This document shows positions 42,432 to 49,531 of a stretch of DNA of 64,000 nt, in pieces. The notes under the pieces were generated by a model. That model was given only the letters and a program-made list of their open reading frames with translations, was not told the DNA's origin and searched no databases. A program made the position numbers and the translations under genes. Every line of letters starts with the position of its first letter. Position 1 is the first letter of the stretch. This stretch comes from Streptomyces pactum (GTDB lineage Bacteria > Actinomycetota > Actinomycetes > Streptomycetales > Streptomycetaceae): positions 4,774,001 to 4,838,000 of the forward strand of contig NZ_JACYXC010000001.1 of NCBI RefSeq assembly GCF_016031615.1, read 5' to 3'.

Positions 42432-43298
42432 TCAGCCGCCGAGGAACTCCTCCACCACCGTGCGGAACTCCGCCGGCCGGTCCACCCACGGGTAGTGGCC
42501 GGCGCCCGGCAGGGTGTGGTGGCGGCCGTCCGGGACGGAGGCGGCGACCAGTTCGCCGGCCCGGACGCCGGCCACCGCGTCGCGGTCACCGGAGACCACC
42601 AGCACGGGCCCGGGCAGTTCGGCCAGCCGCGCCAGCACCGCCCGCCGGGCCGCCTCGTCCACGCCCTGCCAGAAGCCGGCCCGGGGGACCGGGTGCGACT
42701 GGCCGGCCTCGTCCGCCGCGTGGGCCCGCTGCGGCTCCTCCCAGCGGTCGTACGCCGCCGGGGCGGTCGCGGCGAGCAGCGCCCGCACCTCCTCCGGCTC
42801 GTGGCGCTCCGCCAGCCGCCGTGCCGCGCGGTCCGCCTCCGGCCACCAGGGCTCGTCCGCCCGGGACCGGAAGATCTCCCAGGCGTCCCCGGTCCGTTCG
42901 CCCTGGAGCCGGGCGTCGGGGCAGACCAGGACCAGCCGGGCGGTGCGCTCCGGGTGCGCGGCGGCGTACGCCTGCGCGGTGGTGGCCGCCGCCCCGTGGG
43001 CCAGCAGCACCAGGCGCTCCAGCTCCAGGTGGGCGCGGAGCGCCTCCAGGTCCTCGGCGAGCCGGGGGAAGGCGTAGTGCTGCGGATCGGCGGTGGGCGA
43101 GTCCCCGGTGCCCCGGCTGTCCGGGGCGATCAGGTCGCGGTGGGCGTCCAGCCCGCCGAGGTCGCCGAGGTACGCGGCGTCCCGCCCCGGCCCGCCGGCC
43201 AGGCAGACCAGCGGTGGGCGGGAGCGTCCGTCCCCGTCCCGGGCGGGCAGTACGCGGAAGGACAGCCGGGCGGCGTCGTACGAGGTGTAGTACGGCAT
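42432..43298 (-). CDS. alpha/beta hydrolase fold protein, nucleophile missing
   Basis: A 288-residue protein of the proline-iminopeptidase/haloperoxidase-like alpha/beta hydrolase class. LVCLAGGPGRDAAYLGDLGGLDAHRDLIAPDSRGTGDSP is the oxyanion-hole region (CLAGGPG), GPVLVVSGDRDAVAG has the acid and LPGAGHYPWVD the His. The nucleophile elbow reads LLAHGAAATTAQAY, so Gly102 replaces the expected Ser (usual HSAGG). It should not be a classical serine hydrolase; a binding, scaffold or non-hydrolytic role is possible. The codon is GGG at 42993-42995. Start ATG 43298; longer readings to 43589 do not fit. It is divergent from the LysR gene at 43567. Confidence 0.82.
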   Translation of the reverse strand: MPYYTSYDAARLSFRVLPARDGDGRSRPPLVCLAGGPGRDAAYLGDLGGLDAHRDLIAPDSRGTGDSPTADPQHYAFPRLAEDLEALRAHLELERLVLLAHGAAATTAQAYAAAHPERTARLVLVCPDARLQGERTGDAWEIFRSRADEPWWPEADRAARRLAERHEPEEVRALLAATAPAAYDRWEEPQRAHAADEAGQSHPVPRAGFWQGVDEAARRAVLARLAELPGPVLVVSGDRDAVAGVRAGELVAASVPDGRHHTLPGAGHYPWVDRPAEFRTVVEEFLGG

Positions 43299-43539
43299 CC
43301 CCCCAGCTTGCCGGATCGGCCCGGCGGGCCGCGGTGCGCCGGGGCCGGCGGCCCGCCGTGCTGATGGGGTGCCGGGCGCGGTGCCGGGGTGGCGGTACGT
43401 GCGGGGGGACTGGGGGACCGGACGGTGGCGGAGGCGCGGGCGGCCGGTGGGGAACGGCCGGGGGCACCGGGCCGTCGGGGCCGGCGGAGGGCCGGGCCGG
43501 GCGTGATCCAAAAGCTGGAGCGGGGGAGCTGTGCCGCAA

Positions 43540-43557
43540 CCCCAAATTCTGCTTATG
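43540..43557 (-). promoter_or_regulatory. 18-bp motif at the LysR gene, shared with the cysteine dioxygenase promoter
   Basis: On the minus strand the sequence is CATAAGCAGAATTTGGGG. It matches CATAAGCGGATGTTGGGT at 44748-44765 in 14 of 18 positions. It lies just before the LysR start and overlaps a TATGAT hexamer (43554-43559), which suits autoregulation. Confidence 0.6.
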
Positions 43558-43566
43558 ATTGCGCGC

Positions 43567-44472
43567 GTGTTCGATTCCCGGCACATCAAGACCTTTCACG
43601 AAGTGGTGCGTGCCGGCTCCTACTCGGCCGCCGCCCGCGCCCTGGGCTACACCCAGCCCGCGATCACCCAGCAGATGAAGGCGCTGGAACGGTCCGTGGG
43701 CACCCCGCTGTTCACCCGGGTCGGCCGCCGGTTGCGGCTCACCGAGGCGGGGGAGGCCCTGGCCCGGCACGCGGACACCATCCTCGACAGCATCTCCGCC
43801 GCCCAGGCGCAGATGAACGCCATCACCCGGCTGCGCTCCGGCCGGGTCCGGGTCTGCGCCTTCCCCAGCGCCAACGCCACGCTGATCCCGGAGGCCATGG
43901 CCCGGCTCGCCGCCGGGCACCCCGGGGTGCGGGTGGAGCTGCTGGAGGGGGAGCCGCCGGAGTCACTGGGCCGCCTGGTGCGCGGCGAGTGCGACATCAC
44001 GCTGGCCTTCACCTACCCCGGGCTGCACGAGGAGGTGCCGGAGGAGGTGGTGGAGGTCCGACTGCTGGAGGACCAGCTCACGGTGCTGATGCCCACCGGC
44101 CATCCGCTGGCCCGCCGGCGGGCGGTGAAACTCGCCGACCTGGCGGAGGAGCGCTGGATCGCCGGCTGCCTGCGCTGCCGCGCCAACTTCCTGCACGAGT
44201 GCGCGGAACAGGGATTCGCCCCGGACATCGCCTTCACCACCGACGACAACCTGGTCGTGCAGAGCCTGGTCGCCGAGGGGCTGGGGGTGGCGATGATGCC
44301 CGGCCTGGTGCTCTCCTTCCTCTGCCACCGCAAGGTGACCGGCCGCGCCCTGGACCCGGCCTCCCGCCGCCAGGTGTCCGCCTACGTGCTCCGCGAGCAC
44401 CTGCGGATACCGGCGACCGCGCTGGTGCTCGACGAGCTGAGGGCGGTGGCGGCCAACCGCGTCGGCTGCTGA
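43567..44472 (+). CDS. LysR-family regulator, probably of cysteine/sulfate genes
   Basis: A 301-residue LysR protein. Residues 3-38 are the winged helix-turn-helix (FDSRHIKTFHEVVRAGSYSAAARALGYTQPAITQQMKALE). The effector domain has RVCAFPSANATLIPEAMARL, EDQLTVLMPTGHPLARRR, and FTTDDNLVVQSLVAEGLGVAMMPGL. I chose GTG 43567, which gives the usual family N-terminus. TATGAT ends 7 bp before it, so a leaderless message is likely. GTG 43531 and ATG 43555 are in-frame alternatives. Downstream lie cysteine dioxygenase and a YeiH-type sulfate exporter, and the shared 18-bp motif supports control of that pair. CLRCR in mid-protein has two Cys that might sense thiols; that is speculation. Confidence 0.92.
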   Translation: MFDSRHIKTFHEVVRAGSYSAAARALGYTQPAITQQMKALERSVGTPLFTRVGRRLRLTEAGEALARHADTILDSISAAQAQMNAITRLRSGRVRVCAFPSANATLIPEAMARLAAGHPGVRVELLEGEPPESLGRLVRGECDITLAFTYPGLHEEVPEEVVEVRLLEDQLTVLMPTGHPLARRRAVKLADLAEERWIAGCLRCRANFLHECAEQGFAPDIAFTTDDNLVVQSLVAEGLGVAMMPGLVLSFLCHRKVTGRALDPASRRQVSAYVLREHLRIPATALVLDELRAVAANRVGC

Positions 44473-44747
44473 CCCGGGCTTCGCCCCGGGTGCCTCCCGC
44501 CCCGCGGTCACCCCTGTGGGGCGGCCATCCCTGTGGAGCCGCGCCGGCCGGTGGCCTGCGGTCCGGCCGCGCCCCGTCCCGCCCGGCCGCCGATCCATTC
44601 GCCGGTCGGGCTCGCGCCCGTCCGGCCGCAGGTCGCCGCCCCCGTCCCCCCGCCCGCGACCACCGGTGCCCCGCCCGGTGTACCGGGCGGGCCTCGCCGC
44701 CGGGCTCCGGTGCCGGGGTCCGCCGCGTGGCGGGCGGGGGCGCGATC
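44473..44747. other. GC-rich spacer before the cysteine dioxygenase promoter
   Basis: No gene is supported between the LysR stop and the 18-bp motif at 44748. The DNA is a C-rich tract, with CCCTGTGGGGCGGCCATC and CCTGTGGAGCCG forming a weak direct repeat near 44510-44545. Confidence 0.55.
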
Positions 44748-44765
44748 CATAAGCGGATGTTGGGT
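44748..44765 (+). promoter_or_regulatory. 18-bp motif upstream of cysteine dioxygenase
   Basis: CATAAGCGGATGTTGGGT lies 57 bp before the dioxygenase start. It is the partner of the motif at 43540-43557. The spacing suits an activator site, and it is the most A/T-rich point of the spacer. Confidence 0.6.
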
Positions 44766-44821
44766 TCCGGTGAAGAAACCGTCGTTGGACGTGATGGATG
44801 GTCCGGCCCGACGCTGCCGTC

Positions 44822-45385
44822 ATGACCACTTCGACCGCATTCCGAGCCGCCCGTACCACCGCCCGGCTCGACGCGCTGGTGCGCGAGGTGCGTGAGGCCG
44901 TCGATCGGGGGCTGCCGCCCGACCTGACGGCGTACCTGGTCGGTGAACGGCTGGCGCCGCACCTGGGCGAGCCCGACCTGCTCACCGAGGAGCAGCGGGA
45001 GGGCGACCCCGAGCGCTACCGCCAGCACATCCTCCACGCCGAGCAGGACGGCAGCTTCTCGATCGTCGCCCTGGTCTGGCTGCCCGGCCAGCGGACCGCC
45101 ATCCACGACCACGTCTCGTGGTGCGTCGCCGGTGTCCACCAGGGGCAGGAGAGCGAGGACCGGTACCGCCTGGTCTCCGACGGCACCCGGTCGCGCCTGG
45201 TCCCCACCGAGCAGGTGGTGAACCCGCAGGGCTCGGTGTGCGGCTTCGCGCCGCCCGGCGACATCCACCGGGTGTACAACGCCTGCGAGGGCAAGGCGAT
45301 CTCGATCCACATCTACGGCGCGGACATCGCCCGGCTGGGTTCCAGCGTCCGGCGGGTCTACGAGTGCCCGGCCGGCGAACGGTGA
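44822..45385 (+). CDS. cysteine dioxygenase family protein
   Basis: A 187-residue cupin of the bacterial cysteine dioxygenase type I family, which oxidises L-cysteine to cysteine sulfinate with Fe(II) and O2. LVWLPGQRTAIHDHVSWCVAGVHQGQESEDRY carries the first two iron ligands (H-D-H near residue 96); GSVCGFAPPGDIHRVYNACEGKAISIHIYGADI has the third His. Short bacterial forms lack the mammalian Cys-Tyr cross-link. ATG 44822; no strong Shine-Dalgarno. The next gene, 94 bp on, encodes a sulfate exporter homologue. That suggests a pathway of cysteine degradation followed by export of sulfite/sulfate. Confidence 0.93.
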   Translation: MTTSTAFRAARTTARLDALVREVREAVDRGLPPDLTAYLVGERLAPHLGEPDLLTEEQREGDPERYRQHILHAEQDGSFSIVALVWLPGQRTAIHDHVSWCVAGVHQGQESEDRYRLVSDGTRSRLVPTEQVVNPQGSVCGFAPPGDIHRVYNACEGKAISIHIYGADIARLGSSVRRVYECPAGER

Positions 45386-45479
45386 CCCGCCCGGTCCCGG
45401 CGCCGCTCGGCCAGGCTCCGGCCCGGGTGGCGTCCCGTCCGGTCCCGTCCCGCCCGGCGGCCTCCCGGTGGAGGCGGAC

Positions 45480-46622
45480 ATGGCGCTGATCGGGGACCGG
45501 GCCGGCCGGCGCACCCTCCCCGCTACCAGCCCAGGTGCCGGCGGCGGCACCGGTACCGGCGGCGCCGGCACGGGGCGGGGCCCGGCCCCCGGCCCCGCCT
45601 CCCGGGCCCGCAAGCCGCCCCGGGAGGCGGCCGGGCTCGCGCTCGCCGCGCTCGGGGTGGGGGTGGCCTGGGCGGTCCACCGGCTGCTGCCCGACGTACC
45701 GATGCTCACCCTCGCCGTGGTGCTGGGCATCACCGCGGCCCATCTGCCCGGTGTCCGCCCGCTGGTGCGGGGCGAGGCCCGGGCCGGCCTGAGCTACGCG
45801 GGCAAGCGGCTGATGCGCCTGGGCATCGTGCTGCTCGGCCTGAAGCTCAGCCTCGACGACGTGCTGGGGCTCGGCTGGGCCACCGTGGCGATGGTCCTCG
45901 GCGTGGTGGCCGCCACCTTCGCCGGCACCTGGTGGCTGGGACGCCGGATGGGCCTGCCCGGCGATCAGCCGGTGCTGATCGCCACCGGGTACGCGATCTG
46001 CGGGGCCTCGGCCATCGGCGCGGTCGGCGAGGTGCGCGACAGCGACGAGCGGGACGCGGCGACCTCGGTGGCGCTGGTGACCCTCTGCGGCACACTCGCC
46101 ATCGCGGTGCTCCCGCTGCTCCAGCAGCCGCTGGGGCTGGACGACGCGGGGTTCGGCCGCTGGGTCGGGGCGAGCGTGCACGACGTGGGCCAGGTGGTGG
46201 CCACCGCGCAGACCGCCGGACCGGACGCCCTCACCGACGCCGTGCTGGTGAAGCTGATGCGGGTGGCCCTGCTGGCCCCGCTGGTCGCGGCGGTCGCGAT
46301 CTCGGTACGGGCCCGCCGCCGGGCGGTGGCGGAACCGGCCGACGGGGTCGGCGCGGCCCGGCGTCCGCCGCTGGTCCCGCTGTTCGTCCTCGGGTTCCTG
46401 GCGATGGTCGCCCTGCGCAGCACCGACCGGCTGCCGGCCGGGGTGCTGGACGCGGCGCACACCGGTCAGGAACTGCTGCTCGCCGCGGCGCTCTTCGGGC
46501 TGGGCAGCGCGGTGCACCTGCCGTCCCTGGCCCGGACCGGCGGCCGGGTGGCCGCGCTGGGGCTCTGCGCCTGGTTGGTGGTGGCCGGGGCCGGCTACGG
46601 CGGCGTACTCCTCACCACCTGA
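45480..46622 (+). CDS. YeiH family putative sulfate exporter
   Basis: A 380-residue integral membrane protein with about 10-11 helices. Helical segments include AAGLALAALGVGVAWAVHRLL and LGIVLLGLKLSLDDVLGLG; the YeiH motifs are SYAGKRLMRLGIVLLGLKLS and ATGYAICGASAIGAVGEVRDSDERDAATSVALVTLCGTLAI. FGRWVGASVHDVGQVVATAQTAG and ALVKLMRVALLAPLV-type sequence (LVKLMRVALLAPLV) complete the family pattern. YeiH-type proteins are usually annotated as sulfate/sulfite or sulfonate exporters and controlled by a LysR protein. Start ATG 45480 follows GGAGG by 5 bp; GTG 45468 is possible. It shares direction with the cysteine dioxygenase gene and is probably co-regulated. Confidence 0.9.
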   Translation: MALIGDRAGRRTLPATSPGAGGGTGTGGAGTGRGPAPGPASRARKPPREAAGLALAALGVGVAWAVHRLLPDVPMLTLAVVLGITAAHLPGVRPLVRGEARAGLSYAGKRLMRLGIVLLGLKLSLDDVLGLGWATVAMVLGVVAATFAGTWWLGRRMGLPGDQPVLIATGYAICGASAIGAVGEVRDSDERDAATSVALVTLCGTLAIAVLPLLQQPLGLDDAGFGRWVGASVHDVGQVVATAQTAGPDALTDAVLVKLMRVALLAPLVAAVAISVRARRRAVAEPADGVGAARRPPLVPLFVLGFLAMVALRSTDRLPAGVLDAAHTGQELLLAAALFGLGSAVHLPSLARTGGRVAALGLCAWLVVAGAGYGGVLLTT

Positions 46623-47262
46623 GTCCAACGCCGCGTGCCCCCGCCGTGCGATTTCGCGGCGCGGCGGGTGGTCCGGCCCGGGACCGGCGTGCCGTCGTCC
46701 TGCCCGGTGCCCGGAGCCGGTACCGGACGGGCCGGCATCGGACCGCCCGTTCCGCCACCGCTCGCCGCGCCGGACCGGCGGGTCCGCCGCCCACGGTCGG
46801 CCACGATCACCCGCCCGCGATCACCCGCCGTGCGTTTCCGCCCTGCGGCGGGCGGTCCGGTCCGGTTCCGGCGGTGTCGTCGTTCCGCTCCACGGCCGGC
46901 GGTCCGGCGCCCGGCCTCCGGTGGCCCGGGCCCGGCCCCGGTCCGCCCGCCCGGCACCCGCTCGGCCGCCGTCCGCCGCGCCGGCCCGTCCCTCCGGCCG
47001 CCCACGCTCGGCCATGCCACCCGCCCGCGCGACCGGACCCGCGCGGGCGGGCGGCGTGGCGGGACCGCCCACGGCCCGCCCCCGACCGCGCGCGGTGCGC
47101 CGGGCGCCGGTGCGCCGTGTGGCGCGCAGGAAGCCGGCGCCGGTCCGCCGGGGCGCAGGGTGTGCGCCGGTGGAGCGTCCGGCTCGTCCTAGGGCCGGCG
47201 GATGAGACAAGCTCCGCCCACCGCCAGGTCCCACCCCGGAAAACGCCCCTTACGCTGGCGCA
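46623..47262. repeat. 640-bp spacer with an ancient direct duplication
   Basis: The segment CCCGCCGTGCGATTTCGCGG and on to CGTCGTCCTG (46640-46702) recurs as CCCGCCGTGCGTTTCCGCCC to CGTCGTTCCG (46824-46887) with about three quarters identity by eye. No gene is supported. TACGCT at 47251-47256 lies 6 bp before the MFS start and may be a -10 element of a leaderless message. Confidence 0.65.
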
Positions 47263-48807
47263 ATGACCGCTCTCGACCCCCTCGACGCCGACCCCGCGGA
47301 CGCCACCGGGCCCCGTGCCCGGCTGGTGACCGCCACCGAGCCCTCCGCGCGCCCGGAGCCCCTGGAGACCCCGGACACCCCGGACGCCGACGACGCCGCG
47401 GGCGAGACCGTCCTCGGCCGCCGCTTCCGCGCGCTGACCCTGGGCATCATCTCCGTCGTCTCCCTGATCGCCTTCGAGGCGAGCGCCGTCAACACCGCCA
47501 TGCCGGTGGCCGCCCATGCCCTGGACGGGGTGGAGCTGTACGCGTACGCGTTCTCCGCCTACTTCACCGCCAGCCTGTTCGCGATGACGCTCTCCGGCGA
47601 GTGGTGCGACCGCAAGGGCCCGCTCGCGCCGCTGTTCGCCGGCATCGCCACGTTCGGCGCCGGCCTGGTGCTCTCCGGCTCCGCGCAGCAGATGTGGGCC
47701 TTCGTGGCCGGCCGCGGGGTGCAGGGCATCGGCGGCGGGCTGGTCATCGTCGCGCTGTACGTGGTCGTGGGCCGCGCGTACCCGGAGCGGCTGCGGCCCG
47801 CCGTGCTCGCCGCGTTCTCCGCAGCCTGGGTGCTGCCGGTCATCGTCGGCCCGCTGGCCGCCGGCACCGTCACCGAGCACCTGAGCTGGCGCTGGGTCTT
47901 CCTCGCGATACCGGTGCTGGTACTGCTGCCGCTCTCGGTGATGCTGCCCGCGCTCCGGAAGCTGCCGGCCGGTGACCGCACCCCGGCCATGAACCGCGGC
48001 CGGATCCTCCTCGCGCTCGCGGTCGCCGCGGGCGCCGGGCTGCTCCAGTACGCCGCCCAGGACATCGGCTGGCTCTCCCTGGTCCCGGCCGCCCTCGGCC
48101 TGGCGCTGCTGGTGCCGTGCATCCTGCGGCTGCTGCCCCGGGGCACCTTCCGGGCCGCCCGGGGGCTGCCCTCGGTCGTCCTGCTGCGCGGCGTCGCGGC
48201 CGGCGCGTTCCTCGGCGCGGAGAGCTTCGTCCCGCTGATGCTCGTCACCGAACGGGGACTGTCCGCCACCCTGGCCGGCCTCTCCCTCACCGGCGGCGGC
48301 CTGACCTGGGCACTCGGCTCGTTCACCCAGAGCCGGCCCAGGCTGGAGCCGTACCGGGAGCGGCTGATGGGCGCCGGCATGCTGCTGATCGCGGCCTCCA
48401 TCGCGATGCTCCCGCTGGCGCTGCTGGACGGCGTGCCGGCGTGGATCGTCGCCGTCGCCTGGATCATCGGCGGCTACGGCATGGGGCTGGCCATCTCCAG
48501 CGGCAGCGTGCTGCTGCTCAAGCTCTCCCGGCCGGAGGACGCCGGTACCAACTCCGCGTCCCTCCAGGTCTCCGACGCACTGGGCAACATCACCCTGGTC
48601 GGGCTGAGCGGCGTGCTCTTCGTCGCCTTCGGCGGCGGCTCGGTGTCGCACGGCACCGAGGACGTCCTGGAGGCGGGCAACGCGGGCGGGCACCCGGCCG
48701 CCTTCACCGCGGTCTTCCTGGCGATGACGGCGGCGGCCCTGGTGGGGGCATTCGTGACGACCCGGCTGCGGCCGGCGAGGGCGCAGCAGTCCGTGGTACC
48801 AGACTGA
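47263..48807 (+). CDS. MFS exporter
   Basis: A 514-residue membrane protein with about 50 soluble residues, then a 12- to 14-helix MFS core. FEASAVNTAMPVAAHALDG and the loop motif SGEWCDRKGPLAPLF are in the first half. AGRGVQGIGGGLVIVALYVVVGRAYPERLRPAVLAAFSAAWVLPVIVGPLAAG is the helix 4-5 region, with the antiporter motif C-like end (AAWVLPVIVGPLAAG). A drug- or metabolite-exporter role is likely, but the substrate is not known. ATG 47263 follows TACGCT by 6 bp, so the gene may be leaderless. It stands before the RHH/Doc pair. Confidence 0.9.
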   Translation: MTALDPLDADPADATGPRARLVTATEPSARPEPLETPDTPDADDAAGETVLGRRFRALTLGIISVVSLIAFEASAVNTAMPVAAHALDGVELYAYAFSAYFTASLFAMTLSGEWCDRKGPLAPLFAGIATFGAGLVLSGSAQQMWAFVAGRGVQGIGGGLVIVALYVVVGRAYPERLRPAVLAAFSAAWVLPVIVGPLAAGTVTEHLSWRWVFLAIPVLVLLPLSVMLPALRKLPAGDRTPAMNRGRILLALAVAAGAGLLQYAAQDIGWLSLVPAALGLALLVPCILRLLPRGTFRAARGLPSVVLLRGVAAGAFLGAESFVPLMLVTERGLSATLAGLSLTGGGLTWALGSFTQSRPRLEPYRERLMGAGMLLIAASIAMLPLALLDGVPAWIVAVAWIIGGYGMGLAISSGSVLLLKLSRPEDAGTNSASLQVSDALGNITLVGLSGVLFVAFGGGSVSHGTEDVLEAGNAGGHPAAFTAVFLAMTAAALVGAFVTTRLRPARAQQSVVPD

Positions 48808-48831
48808 CCCCACGGACGCTACTGTTCCGGT

Positions 48832-49032
48832 ATGGCGATGAACCTGCGGCTCCGTGACGACCAGACCGACGCCCTCAAGCGCCGCGCCGAGCAGGAGGGG
48901 GTCAGCATGCACGCCATAGTGCTGAAGGCGGTGGACGACTACCTGGCCCGCACCGCCCAGCAGGCCATGGTGCGCAAGACGGCCAAGGAGCAGACGGCGA
49001 AGTGGGCGGAGCTGCTGGAGCGGCTCAAGTGA
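48832..49032 (+). CDS. ribbon-helix-helix antitoxin
   Basis: A 66-residue protein: MNLRLRDDQTDALKRRAEQEGVSMHAIVLKAVDDYLART gives a strand followed by two helices, the Arc/MetJ fold that binds DNA as a dimer. The C-terminal helix (QQAMVRKTAKEQTAKWAELLERLK) would contact the toxin. Its TGA overlaps the GTG of the next gene, the tight coupling usual for antitoxin then toxin. TACTGT ends 6 bp before ATG 48832, so the message may be leaderless. ATG 48838 is an alternative start. Doc systems normally pair with Phd; an RHH partner is a recognised variant. Confidence 0.85.
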   Translation: MAMNLRLRDDQTDALKRRAEQEGVSMHAIVLKAVDDYLARTAQQAMVRKTAKEQTAKWAELLERLK

Positions 49033-49424
49033 CCTTCGTCTATCTGACCTCCGAAGACGGCCTGACCATCGCCGGGATCGCCTGTTCGGACATGGAGGTG
49101 GTGGTCCGCGACGCCGGACTGCTGGAGTCCGCCGTCCACCGCCCCGCAGCGGCGATGTTCGGCCAGGAGGCGTACTCGGACCTGCTGGACAAAGCCGCGG
49201 CGCTGCTGCAGTCCCTCGCGATCAACCACCCGTTCTTCGACGGGAACAAGCGCACCGCCTGGATCTCGTGCGTCTCCTTCCTCGCGATGAACGGTGTCCA
49301 GCTCCGGCCCGACATCGACGCGGCGGAGCGACTGGTGATCGCCGTCGCGACCGGGGCGATGGCCGAGGTCAAGGAGATCTCCGACGGACTGCGCGCCCTG
49401 GTGGACCCCGGCGATGTGAGCTGA
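49029..49424 (+). CDS. doc: Doc-type (Fic/DOC fold) toxin
   Basis: A 131-residue Fic/DOC protein of death-on-curing type. The active-site motif is HPFFDGNKRTAW near residues 67-78, with the catalytic His and the K-R anion hole of Doc (HxFxxGNKR). LTSEDGLTIAGIACSDMEVVVRDAGLLESAVHRPAAAMFG is the conserved N-terminal Doc block. Doc of phage P1 phosphorylates EF-Tu and stops translation; the same activity is likely here. Start GTG 49029 overlaps the antitoxin stop. The full motif suggests an active toxin. Confidence 0.9.
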   Translation: MTFVYLTSEDGLTIAGIACSDMEVVVRDAGLLESAVHRPAAAMFGQEAYSDLLDKAAALLQSLAINHPFFDGNKRTAWISCVSFLAMNGVQLRPDIDAAERLVIAVATGAMAEVKEISDGLRALVDPGDVS

Positions 49425-49531
49425 GTCCCACCCCGCCCCGGACCCGGCCGGATCGCCCCGGACGGGTCCGGCGGCACCGGTAGGCTGACGCGGTTGCCGA
49501 TCCCGAGTGCCGAGCCTGACCGACGGAGACC

